A stretch of DNA of 64,000 nucleotides from Desulfotruncus alcoholivorax DSM 16058 (lineage in GTDB: Bacteria > Bacillota > Desulfotomaculia > Desulfotomaculales > Desulfallaceae), in contig NZ_AUMW01000020.1 in the NCBI RefSeq assembly GCF_000430885.1, forward strand, positions 1-64,000. Direction: 5' to 3'. A program made the position numbers and the translations under genes. Of the stretch, positions 26,833 to 34,995 are shown one piece after another (the first letter of the stretch is position 1; each line of letters begins with the position of its first letter). Below the pieces are notes generated by a model. The model saw nothing but the letters and a program-made list of their open reading frames with translations, was not told the origin of the DNA and ran no database searches.

Positions 26833-28383
26833 TCAGGCCGGTTTAATGGAGCGCTTTTTTTCCGGCCATTCCTCGTGCTTGTTCGCGGTGGCTTCCAACG
26901 CCCTGATGATCCTGGATCGGGTTTCCCTGGGGTCGATTATCTCGTGCACCGTGTAGTAAGTGGTCCAGTGCTTACCCATCTGGAATACGCTGAACATTTC
27001 CTTCAGAATGCCCAAGTAGAAATCAAAGACCTGCTGGTAATTTCCCTTTTCCTTAGCCTTGGCCAGTTCCTTGTTGAAAACTGCGTGTACCACCGTTTCT
27101 GGGCCGGTGGGGGCGAATTCCATGGTGGGCCAGCCGTAAATGAAATCCGGGTTCATCCCGGAACAACCCATCACAATATTACCGCCTCCGTAAGACCTGC
27201 GCAGTACCATGGTTACCTTAGGGCACGTCAGGTGGGCGTAAGAATGCAGGAGCTTGGCGCCGTGCCGAATTACCCCCATGCGTTCCCACTTGTCCCCGGG
27301 TACGAAAGCGGTGGTGTCAACCATGGTCACCAGGGGAATATCGAAGGCGTCCAGGAAATTGATAAAACGGTCCATTTTATCCGATGAATCGGGCTCGAAT
27401 ATCCCGCTAAGTTCCTCGGGGTTGTTGGCCACGATACCGGCCACCCGGCCACCAAACCTGGCAAATCCTGTAACCAGGTGGGGTGCGTATTCATCTTTTA
27501 ATTCAAAAAACGACCCGGCGTCCACAATTTTTTCAATAACTTCGTAGATATTGTAGGTGAACTTGGGGTTGTCCGGCATAATTTCCAGTAACTCGTCGGC
27601 CTCGCCCTCGGATTCGGTAGGTTCGACGGCCGGGGAAACCTCCTCCCAGCAGTTCTGCGGCAGGTAATCAAGCAGGATTTTAGCCTGTTCGATAGCTTCT
27701 GCGTCGCTACCGGCGAGTAAATCACACTGGCCGCTCCTGGTCATGTGAAAAGCCGCCGAACCAGCGTCGGGTGACTCAATGGAACCGCCCAACCATAAGA
27801 AAGAAGTCTTTTCGTTCATGATTAAAAAGTCCGCCAGAACGGGCAGGTAGGCCAAAAGACCGGTGCAAGGACCCAGCAAAAGGGTGATGCGGGGGATTAC
27901 CCCGGAATAAAGGCAGTAGTTGCGCAGCAGGTAGCCCAGACCGTTTAATCCCACGTCCCCGTTTTTCATGCTCAGCCGTTCCCCGGCGGAATCAATAATG
28001 CCGATAAGGGGCACCCGCAGCCGGCCGGCCATCTTCACCAGGTCACCCAGTTTCCAGGCCGCCTGGTCGCCCAGCGACCCGGACATGACCGTGTAATCCA
28101 TGGAGTATACCAGCACCTGGCGGCCCTTCACCCTGGCCAGCCCCATGATTACCCCGTCGGAGGGGCTGTTCCTGTTCTTGCCGTCAAAGGGCGGTCGGGT
28201 ATCCCGCACCGTGGAGCCGATTTCGTCAAAACTGCAGGGGTCAGCCAGCAGGGCGATCCTCTCCCTGGCCGTCATTTTCCCCAGGGCATGCTGCATCGCG
28301 GCCCTGTCCTGCCCTCCCCCGGCAGTATTTTCCGCCCGCAGTTGCGCAAGCTTTTTTAAATGGTCATCCATCCATTTACCCAA
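26833..28383 (-). CDS. acyl-CoA carboxylase carboxyltransferase subunit 2
   Basis: The 516-residue protein has the same fold as its downstream neighbour but is clearly a paralog: LGKMTARERIALLADPCSFD, GIIDSAGERLSM, GPCTGLLAYLP, FLWLGGSIESP, RRSYGGGNIVMGCSGMNPDF and YGWPTMEFAPTGPETVVHAVF. The start is TTG after a GGGGGG tract. Residues around the acyl pocket differ from subunit 1 (YGWPTMEF against YAWPTARF), hinting at different roles. It is co-transcribed with biotin carboxylase and BCCP. Confidence 0.88.
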   Translation of the reverse strand: MGKWMDDHLKKLAQLRAENTAGGGQDRAAMQHALGKMTARERIALLADPCSFDEIGSTVRDTRPPFDGKNRNSPSDGVIMGLARVKGRQVLVYSMDYTVMSGSLGDQAAWKLGDLVKMAGRLRVPLIGIIDSAGERLSMKNGDVGLNGLGYLLRNYCLYSGVIPRITLLLGPCTGLLAYLPVLADFLIMNEKTSFLWLGGSIESPDAGSAAFHMTRSGQCDLLAGSDAEAIEQAKILLDYLPQNCWEEVSPAVEPTESEGEADELLEIMPDNPKFTYNIYEVIEKIVDAGSFFELKDEYAPHLVTGFARFGGRVAGIVANNPEELSGIFEPDSSDKMDRFINFLDAFDIPLVTMVDTTAFVPGDKWERMGVIRHGAKLLHSYAHLTCPKVTMVLRRSYGGGNIVMGCSGMNPDFIYGWPTMEFAPTGPETVVHAVFNKELAKAKEKGNYQQVFDFYLGILKEMFSVFQMGKHWTTYYTVHEIIDPRETRSRIIRALEATANKHEEWPEKKRSIKPA

Positions 28384-28408
28384 TTAAATGACCCCCCATG
28401 TAATATGC

Positions 28409-29764
28409 TTAATCATCGTCATCCGCCGGCACAAACCTGTTTACCAAACTTGTATTGAAAGTGCCCTTCTGAAACGACTGGTCCGCCAGTATCCTTTTGT
28501 GCAGCGGTATGGTTGTTTTCACCGGTTCCAAGGTAAACTCATCCAGGGCCCGCCGCATGGTACATATGGCTGCTGCCCTGTCCCGGCCCCAGGCCACCAG
28601 TTTGGCCAGCAGCGAGTCGTAATAGGGCGGCACTCGGTAACCCTGGTAAACGTGGGTATCCAGCCTGACCCCGAACCCGCCTGGCGCACGGTAGCACTCA
28701 ATTAAACCCGGCGACGGCAGAAAGAACTTTTCTGGATCTTCGGCATTGATACGGCATTCCAAGGCCCAACCATGCCCCCGGTGGCGTTGCACTCCCGTTT
28801 TCACCCGTTCACCCAGCGCAAGCCTGACCTGTTCCTTAACGATATCGATACCCGTAACCATCTCCGTAACCGGGTGTTCCACCTGCAGCCGGGCGTTGAT
28901 CTCCATGAAATAAAAGTTGTTGTTCGCGTCCAGCATAAATTCCACCGTGCCGGCGTTGAAATAATTGATTGATTCAGCCAGCCTGACGGCGGCGGCACCT
29001 ATTTTGTCCCGCAGGTCGTCGTCCAGCGCAGGAGAGGGCGACTCTTCGATCAGTTTCTGGTACCTTCTCTGGACAGAACACTCCCGTTCGCCCAGGTGAA
29101 TCACTCTGCCGCCACTGTCCCCCAGCACCTGTACCTCGATGTGCCGCGGGTTCCGCAGCAGCTTTTCCACGTACAGGGTGACGTCGCCGAAGGAGGCGCC
29201 CGCCTCGGCCCTGGCTATGGGGAACTCCTCCCGCAGTTCTTCCTCATCGCTGCAAATGCGCATGCCGCGACCGCCGCCACCCGCGGTGGCTTTCAGTATC
29301 ACCGGGAAACCAGTATCCCGGGCGGCCGCCACCGCCTCTTCCACAGTACATATTCCCCGCTCGCAGCCGGGAATTACAGGTAAACCCGCAGCCGCCGCCT
29401 GCTTCTTGGCCCGCAGCTTATTGCCGGCCAGCCGGATATTTTCCGGGCGCGGCCCGATAAAGAAAATGCCGGCCTCACCGCAGCGGAGCGCAAAAGCTTC
29501 GTTTTCCGCCAGGTAACCGTAACCCGGGTGCACCGCACCCGCGCCGGTTTCCCGCGCCGCCTGGATCACCTTTTCCATGTTCAGGTATGTATCGACCGGC
29601 TTGAATCCGGGCAGGCAGACCTTTTCATCAGCCAGTGCGGCGTGCAGACCGTCTGCATCAGCTTCGGAATACACTGCCACGGTTTTAATGCCTAGTTCCC
29701 GACAGGCCCGGATTATCCGGACCGCTATTTCACCCCGGTTGGCCACCAGCAGTTTTCCGAACAT
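28409..29764 (-). CDS. accC: biotin carboxylase subunit
   Basis: The 451-residue protein carboxylates biotin on the carrier protein with ATP and bicarbonate. Motifs: MFGKLLVANRGEIAVRIIRA, the ATP-grasp loop KATAGGGGRGMRI, EKLLRNPRHIEVQVLGD, RECSVQRRYQKLIEESPSP, FMEINARLQVEHPVTEMVTG and ECRINAEDP. Length is normal for stand-alone AccC; no carrier or carboxyltransferase domain is fused. Four bases separate it from the BCCP gene upstream. It is specific to this locus by context and need not be the fatty-acid-synthesis AccC. Confidence 0.93.
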   Translation of the reverse strand: MFGKLLVANRGEIAVRIIRACRELGIKTVAVYSEADADGLHAALADEKVCLPGFKPVDTYLNMEKVIQAARETGAGAVHPGYGYLAENEAFALRCGEAGIFFIGPRPENIRLAGNKLRAKKQAAAAGLPVIPGCERGICTVEEAVAAARDTGFPVILKATAGGGGRGMRICSDEEELREEFPIARAEAGASFGDVTLYVEKLLRNPRHIEVQVLGDSGGRVIHLGERECSVQRRYQKLIEESPSPALDDDLRDKIGAAAVRLAESINYFNAGTVEFMLDANNNFYFMEINARLQVEHPVTEMVTGIDIVKEQVRLALGERVKTGVQRHRGHGWALECRINAEDPEKFFLPSPGLIECYRAPGGFGVRLDTHVYQGYRVPPYYDSLLAKLVAWGRDRAAAICTMRRALDEFTLEPVKTTIPLHKRILADQSFQKGTFNTSLVNRFVPADDDD

Positions 29765-29767
29765 GCC

Positions 29768-30019
29768 TTATTCCTCTTCCATAATTAGCAGCACGTCGTT
29801 ATCAGAAACCGGCTGCTCATTCTGGGCCACTATTTCAACTACTTTTCCGTTCACCGGGGATTTAATTTTTTGGAATACTTTCATGGTTTCCAGCAAACAG
29901 AGCACTTGCTTCTTTTTGACACTGTCGCCGGCTTCAACATAGGGCGGCGATTCCGGAGAAGGCTTGCGGTAAAACACACCCGCGATCGGAGCCCTTACCT
30001 CAACCAGCTTTGCATCCAT
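29768..30019 (-). CDS. biotin carboxyl carrier protein, short
   Basis: The 83-residue biotinyl domain begins VRAPIAGVFYRKPSPESPPY and has the biotin-Lys motif LLETMKVFQKIKSPVNGKV. The common EAMKM is ETMKV here, with the Lys and preceding Met kept. There is no N-terminal extension. It is the first gene of the carboxylase operon, after a GAGGAGG site, and its promoter carries two TTTGACCC sites. Confidence 0.9.
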   Translation of the reverse strand: MDAKLVEVRAPIAGVFYRKPSPESPPYVEAGDSVKKKQVLCLLETMKVFQKIKSPVNGKVVEIVAQNEQPVSDNDVLLIMEEE

Positions 30020-30041
30020 CTAATTTAACCTCCTCGCATAA

Positions 30042-30098
30042 ATTTGACCCTGAGGTCAGTTTTTATAATAATAACATAAGGTTTGACCCATGTAAACA
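30042..30098. promoter_or_regulatory. two TTTGACCC sites before BCCP operon
   Basis: ATTTGACCCTGAGGTCAGT at 30042 holds the dyad TGACC-CTGA-GGTCA; GTTTGACCCATGTAAAC lies at 30081. The same sequence type recurs at 31101-31187 before the divergent operon. The likely binder is the TetR protein encoded between. Confidence 0.55.
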
Positions 30099-30274
30099 AA
30101 TAAACTTTCGGGCAGTCGAATATGACAACTAAGTGGTTTGAAAGGAGTGTTTAAAAGCGTCCGCATCCCTGGAGCCAATAGTAAAACACAATGGTGCCAG
30201 GTGTTAAAAGTTGGTTTGTTAAAAGTTTTGGTATTTTTAAATTGACATTTAACTTTTAACACTCTGGCAGCAAA

Positions 30275-30326
30275 AAAAGGGGACAGGTACTTTTTCAAAA
30301 AGCGAAAAAACAGCCTGTCCCCTTTT
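30275..30326 (-). terminator. terminator of TetR gene 1
   Basis: AAAAGGGGACAGG and CCTGTCCCCTTTT form a 13-bp stem; the minus strand ends in a T run. The GGGGACAGG core also resembles repeat sequence at 34900-34977. Confidence 0.65.
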
Positions 30327-30340
30327 CTAGAGGGCTACAG

Positions 30341-30958
30341 CTATGATAATTTCTTTTTGGGCTGCGGGTCTTTGACCAGCAGCGGCTGCACCAGGTAGTC
30401 GGAGTAAAAACAGGCGATCTCCTCCATGGTCATGGGGCCTTCCGGCGAGTACCAGCGGCCAACCCAGTTGGCTGCGCCCATGATCAGGTTGATCAAAACC
30501 TTTACCGGAACCTTTCGAAAAACACCCTTTTCTATTCCATCCTTGATAATGCCGGCGATTATATCTTCATACTGATCCCTTTTTTCAATAATAATCCGTG
30601 CATAATTTTCTTCCAGTTCATAATCACTGACCAGGGTCACGGTAATCAGGTTGAATTCGCTGACCAGGGTTTCGATGTGACCCTTGATGATTTCTTTGAG
30701 CATCTGTTCCGGGGGCAAACCCGAATCCTTGATCTTTTTTATGTTATCCAGAAGCATGTTCATGGCCTGGTCATGGCATTGAAAAAGAAGGTCCTGCTTG
30801 CTGCTTATATAATAATAAATACTCCCCTTGGTGTACTTCAGTTCCCTGGCGATTTCCTCCACAGTGGCGTCGTGGTACCCCTTTTCGCTAAATAAACGGG
30901 CGGCGGTCTTAACTATGTTAAGCTTTCTCTCCGCGGCTCTCTGCTCCCGAAAATTCAT
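30341..30958 (-). CDS. TetR-family regulator 1
   Basis: I chose the ATG at 30958 because AAGGAGGAG stands 7 bases before it. The 205-residue protein has a TetR helix-turn-helix (AARLFSEKGYHDATVEEIAR, ELKYTKGSIYYYISSKQDLL) and a ligand domain of the kind seen in regulators of fatty-acid and acyl-CoA genes. It lies between the carboxylase operon and the divergent acyl-CoA operon, whose promoters share a TTTGACC motif, so it probably represses both and itself, released by an acyl-CoA. Confidence 0.85.
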   Translation of the reverse strand: MNFREQRAAERKLNIVKTAARLFSEKGYHDATVEEIARELKYTKGSIYYYISSKQDLLFQCHDQAMNMLLDNIKKIKDSGLPPEQMLKEIIKGHIETLVSEFNLITVTLVSDYELEENYARIIIEKRDQYEDIIAGIIKDGIEKGVFRKVPVKVLINLIMGAANWVGRWYSPEGPMTMEEIACFYSDYLVQPLLVKDPQPKKKLS

Positions 30959-31100
30959 ACCGTGCTCCTCCTTAAACGTTTGGTTCGCGTAACCTGCCAA
31001 AATTTTTCCGGCAAATATTCATTAATAAATTATTTTAACCAAATAAACCGGTTTTGGCAAAGAACTGCTGGCCGTTATTTTCATACCACCGACCCTTGTT

Positions 31101-31187
31101 TTTTGACCGGTTAAATTTTTAGGTATTTTATTTTGGCACAAGTTATTTTACAATACAATTATTCAAACTTCAACCCATGGGTCAAAT
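31101..31187. promoter_or_regulatory. TTTGACC sites between TetR 1 and crotonase genes
   Basis: TTTTGACCGGTTAAA at 31101 is nearly palindromic. At 31170-31187 the minus strand reads ATTTGACCCATGGGTTGA. Both match the motif found before the carboxylase operon. Confidence 0.5.
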
Positions 31188-31252
31188 TTTAGATTTGACG
31201 ATTAAGATTTTTATCACTGTTAGAAATCCAGACCGAAGAAAGGGGAGCTTAG

Positions 31253-32038
31253 ATGAAATATGAACATTTAATCGTTGAGCAGGAAAACCGGGTTAGGGTT
31301 GTGTTTATGAACCGCCCTGAAAAAAGAAACGCCCTCAACGAAAAGATGGCGGCGGAATTGATCGCAGCCCTCTACGAGGCGGATGCCGATTCAGGCGTGG
31401 GGGCGGTGGTGCTTACCGGAAAGGGCGATTCCTTCTGCGCCGGGGGCGACCTGAGTGATTTTGCCCAGGCGTCAACCAAGACTGCGCCGGTACTGCACCA
31501 GGAAGGAATGGCCTCCACCGAGATGTTCAAGATGGGGCTGAAAATGACCAAGCCCCTGGTGGCCGCCGTAAACGGGCACGCCATCGGGGGCGGCTACGGC
31601 CTTGCCGCTATGTGCCACCTTGCGCTGGCCAACGAAAAAGCCAAGTTCGGCACGCCTGAAATCAAAGTGGGCATATTCCCGTTTGTCATCTTTCCCCTGC
31701 TGATCAGGGCTGTGGGACCAAGGCGAGCCCTGGAAATGGCCCTTACCGGCCGCTCCATCAGCGCCGCCGAGGCCAAGGAAATCGGGCTGGTAAACAAAGT
31801 TTGCCCTCCGGAAGACTTGCTCCGCGAATCCTTGGCGCTGGCCTCCGAGGTGGCCGGCTGGAGCCCGCTGGTCCTGCGATTGGGGCTTAACGCTTTTAAC
31901 ACTGTCATGGACATGGAAATAAACAAGGCCTTTGATTACCTAAACACACTGCGGGTAATCGACTTCATGAGTGACGACCTGAAGGAAGGTGCGATGGCCT
32001 TTACGCAAAAAAGGTCCCCGCAGTGGAGTGGCAGATAA
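31253..32038 (+). CDS. enoyl-CoA hydratase/isomerase family protein 1
   Basis: The 261-residue crotonase follows AAAGGGGAG. CoA/oxyanion motifs CAGGGDLSDF and AAVNGHAIGGGYGLA are present. At the two catalytic positions of rat hydratase, the first Glu (in GGG-x-ELA) is Gly here, while the second (FGTPEIKVG) is kept. One-Glu members often act as isomerases or on unusual acyl groups, so simple hydratase activity is not certain. First gene of the long plus-strand operon. Confidence 0.88.
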   Translation: MKYEHLIVEQENRVRVVFMNRPEKRNALNEKMAAELIAALYEADADSGVGAVVLTGKGDSFCAGGDLSDFAQASTKTAPVLHQEGMASTEMFKMGLKMTKPLVAAVNGHAIGGGYGLAAMCHLALANEKAKFGTPEIKVGIFPFVIFPLLIRAVGPRRALEMALTGRSISAAEAKEIGLVNKVCPPEDLLRESLALASEVAGWSPLVLRLGLNAFNTVMDMEINKAFDYLNTLRVIDFMSDDLKEGAMAFTQKRSPQWSGR

Positions 32039-32064
32039 TCATGGCCGGGGAAAAGGAGGATAAC

Positions 32065-33210
32065 ATGGATTACTCAATATTTACCGCCGAACACGAGGCG
32101 GTGCGCAAGACCATCAGGAAATTTGTGGACACTGAATTAATGCCTCACACTGAACAGTGGGAAAAAGACGCCTATTTTGCCGACTGGGTTTTCCCCCGCA
32201 TGGGCGAGCTTGGTTTCCTCTCCCTGCGCTACCCGGAAAAATACGGCGGCGCCGGCGGTGACTATTTCATGGGCCTGGTCCTGGCTGAGGAAATGGCCCG
32301 CTGCTGCATAGGCGGTCTGCCTATGGCGGTGGCCGTGCAAACCGACATGGCTACCCCGCCCATCATGCAATTCGGTACCGAGGAGCAAAAACAAAAGTAC
32401 CTGGTACCGGCCCTAAAGGGACAAAAAGTGGCCTGCTTGGGCATCACCGAGCCAAACGCCGGCTCCGATGTGGCCTCTATCCAAACCAGGGCCGTGCGAG
32501 ACGGTGATTACTGGGTGATTAACGGCCGTAAAACCTTCATTACCAACGGGGTACGGGCCGATTTCATCACCCTGGTGGCCAAGACCAACCCCGACCTGGG
32601 CTACAATGGCGTCTCCCTGTTCCTGGTCGACAAGGGCACTCCGGGATTTACGGTGACCAGAAAACTGGACAAGGTGGGCATGCGCTCCTCGGATACCGCG
32701 GAACTGCTGTTTGAAGACTGCCGGGTGCGAGCGGAAAATCTGCTGGGGGTTGAAAACAGAGGTTTTCACCAGATCATGTGGGAACTGCAGGGAGAGCGCC
32801 TGATCGGGGCCGCCGGGGCAGTGGCCGGAGCCCAGTACACCTTTGAAAAAGCACTGGCCTATGCCCGCCAGCGGGTACAGTTTGGCAAACCGCTGGTAAA
32901 ACTGCAGGTCATAGCCCACAGGCTGGCGGAAATGGCTACCGAAATAGAAGCTGCCAGGCAGCTGGTATATTCAACGGCCCGCAAATTTGCCGCCGGCGAA
33001 TACCCGGTGAGAGAAATCTCCATGGCCAAACTGGTAGGGGGACAGGTAAGTTTCCGGGTTGCCGACATGGCCCTTCAGATTTACGGCGGTTATGGCTACA
33101 TGATGGAATACGACGTGCAGCGCGCCTGGCGGGATTCGCGCCTGTACCGCATCGGGGGCGGCACAGATGAAATTATGAAAGAAGTAATAGCCAAGACCAT
33201 GGGGCTTTAA
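32065..33210 (+). CDS. acyl-CoA dehydrogenase 1, isovaleryl/long-chain type base
   Basis: I set the start at the ATG after AAAAGGAGGATAAC. The 381-residue flavoprotein has ITEPNAGSDVASIQT, the FAD/acyl segment NGRKTFITNGVRADF, QRVQFGKPL and YGGYGYMMEYDVQRAWRDSR. At the position of the medium-chain enzyme's catalytic Glu (YEGT) it has GGGT, while a Glu stands in the helix segment QGERLIGAAG, where isovaleryl- and long-chain enzymes carry theirs. That suggests a branched or long acyl-CoA substrate. Oxidised product goes to the hydratases of the operon; electrons go to ETF, not encoded here. Confidence 0.9.
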   Translation: MDYSIFTAEHEAVRKTIRKFVDTELMPHTEQWEKDAYFADWVFPRMGELGFLSLRYPEKYGGAGGDYFMGLVLAEEMARCCIGGLPMAVAVQTDMATPPIMQFGTEEQKQKYLVPALKGQKVACLGITEPNAGSDVASIQTRAVRDGDYWVINGRKTFITNGVRADFITLVAKTNPDLGYNGVSLFLVDKGTPGFTVTRKLDKVGMRSSDTAELLFEDCRVRAENLLGVENRGFHQIMWELQGERLIGAAGAVAGAQYTFEKALAYARQRVQFGKPLVKLQVIAHRLAEMATEIEAARQLVYSTARKFAAGEYPVREISMAKLVGGQVSFRVADMALQIYGGYGYMMEYDVQRAWRDSRLYRIGGGTDEIMKEVIAKTMGL

Positions 33211-33258
33211 CGGTACCACGGCATGGCTCCTGGTAAATAATCGAGGGGAGTGTTGAGC

Positions 33259-34404
33259 ATGGCTCACTGGCTTTTCACTGAAGAACACGAGCTGGTACGC
33301 AAAACAGTGCGCAACTGGGTGGAAAAAGAGATCAAACCTTACGTTGAGGAATGGGAAAACGCGGGCGAGTTTCCCCGGGAACTGTTTGCCCGGGCGGGTG
33401 AACTGGGTTTCCTTGGGCTGACGTACCCGGAGGAATACGGCGGCAGCGGCGAGGATTACCTGGCCGGGGCCGTGTTTTTTGAGGAAATGGCCCGCTGCGG
33501 TTCGGCGGGTGTGGCGGCCGGGCTTGGTGCAAGCATGGCCATAGCCGGGCCTCAGATTTACAAGTTCGGGAGCGAAGAATTAAAAAACAGGTTCCTGCCG
33601 CCCACCATCAGCGGTAAAAAAATCGGCGCACTGGCCATTACCGAGCCCAACGCAGGTTCCGACGTGGCCTCCATACAGACCACGGCACGGAACATGGGCG
33701 ACCATTACCTCGTCAACGGCAGCAAAATTTTCATCACCAACGGGGTGCGGGCCGACTATGTGGTCACTGCTGTCAAAACCGACCCAGCGGCCGGTCACAA
33801 AGGCATTAGCTTGCTGGTAATTGAAAAAGGCACACCTGGTTTCACGGTAGCCAAAAAACTGGATAAGCTGGGCTGGAACACCTCCGACACCGGCGAACTG
33901 GTCTTCGAGGACTGCCGGGTGCCCGGGGAAAACCTGGTGGGCCGGGAAAACATGGGCTTCTACTACATCATGCAGAACTTCGCCTGGGAGAGGCTGGTAA
34001 TGGCCCTGGAAGCGGTGGCATCCGCCCAGTTGGCTATTGATGTGGCGGCCGAATACGCCAGACAGAGGGTTCAGTTCGGCAGGCCGTTGTCCAAGTTCCA
34101 GGTCACCCGGCACAAGCTGGCCGACATGGCCAGCTTGGTGGAAACCGCCCGCTGCCTCACCTATCATGCCCTCTCCCTGTATGTATCGGGCCGGGACGCG
34201 GTAACCGAGGTGGCGATGGCAAAGCTATATGCTTGTGAAATAGCCAACCGGGTGACCGATGAGGCAGTGCAGATCCACGGCGGGTACGGTTACATGATGG
34301 AGTACCCGGTGCAGCGTTTCTGGAGAGATGCCCGTATCGGTACCATCGGCGGCGGCACGTCGGACATCATGAAACAAGTCATAGCCGGCCGGTTGATCAA
34401 GTAA
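33259..34404 (+). CDS. acyl-CoA dehydrogenase 2, isovaleryl/long-chain type base
   Basis: The start is the ATG nine bases after AGGGGAG. The 381-residue paralog of the preceding gene has ITEPNAGSDVASIQTTARNM, NGSKIFITNGVRADY, RQRVQFGRPL and YGYMMEYPVQRFWRDARI. Again GGGT replaces YEGT, and a Glu in FAWERLVMALEAV is the likely base. Two tandem dehydrogenases may handle successive intermediates or form a heteromer. Confidence 0.9.
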   Translation: MAHWLFTEEHELVRKTVRNWVEKEIKPYVEEWENAGEFPRELFARAGELGFLGLTYPEEYGGSGEDYLAGAVFFEEMARCGSAGVAAGLGASMAIAGPQIYKFGSEELKNRFLPPTISGKKIGALAITEPNAGSDVASIQTTARNMGDHYLVNGSKIFITNGVRADYVVTAVKTDPAAGHKGISLLVIEKGTPGFTVAKKLDKLGWNTSDTGELVFEDCRVPGENLVGRENMGFYYIMQNFAWERLVMALEAVASAQLAIDVAAEYARQRVQFGRPLSKFQVTRHKLADMASLVETARCLTYHALSLYVSGRDAVTEVAMAKLYACEIANRVTDEAVQIHGGYGYMMEYPVQRFWRDARIGTIGGGTSDIMKQVIAGRLIK

Positions 34405-34423
34405 ATATTTAAGGAGGTTGAGC

Positions 34424-34861
34424 ATGCTGGACAAATACTTTGAAGACGTGGAAGTGGGTTCTATAGCCGTTTCCAGGGGCAGGACCATTACTGAAGCCGA
34501 CATCGTCATGTTTTCCGCCTTCAGCGGGGACTGGTACCCGCTGCACACCGACAAGGAATACGCCGCCAATACCATGTTCGGCCAGCGGATAGCCCACGGA
34601 ATGCTGGTGCTCAGCGTGGGCACCGGTCTGGTAACCATGGAGCCCGGCGTTGTGCTGGCTTTTTACGGCATGGATAAGCTGCGCTTTACCAATCCCACTT
34701 TTATTGGGGACACCATCAGGGTGGAAACCGAAGTATTGGAAAAAAAAGATAAAGACTCCTTCGGCGTGATTACCGTCAAGCAGGAAATCAAAAACCAGCG
34801 CGACCAGGTGTGCTGCACGGCTATTTTAAAAGTGGCCGTCAACAAGAAAGGCACGTTTTAA
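34424..34861 (+). CDS. MaoC-like hot-dog hydratase
   Basis: The 145-residue single hot-dog domain starts at ATG after AAGGAGG. The hydratase-2 motif FSGDWYPLHTDKEYAANTMF keeps the Asp and His catalytic pair, with Tyr where Asn is usual, followed by GQRIAHGMLVLSV. Such proteins hydrate enoyl-CoA to the (R)-3-hydroxy form. It gives the operon a second hydratase of opposite stereochemistry to the crotonase. Confidence 0.85.
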   Translation: MLDKYFEDVEVGSIAVSRGRTITEADIVMFSAFSGDWYPLHTDKEYAANTMFGQRIAHGMLVLSVGTGLVTMEPGVVLAFYGMDKLRFTNPTFIGDTIRVETEVLEKKDKDSFGVITVKQEIKNQRDQVCCTAILKVAVNKKGTF

Positions 34862-34899
34862 GCGGGAAAGGGATACACCTGCTGAAACGAAATCGGTAA

Positions 34900-34977
34900 G
34901 GGGACACACCTCTGCCTTTGGGTCAATGCTTCTGGGTCGAGGAATGTCCCCGATTGGAATGGGACAGGAATGTCCCC
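34900..34977. repeat. GGGGACA / TGTCCCC inverted-repeat patch
   Basis: GGGGACA at 34900 pairs with TGTCCCC at 34945; GGGACAGGAATGTCCCC at 34961 is a second hairpin. GGAATGTCCCC occurs twice. It lies in the gap before atuA and may be a small dispersed repeat. Confidence 0.5.
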
Positions 34978-34995
34978 AAATATGGAGGGTTGAAC

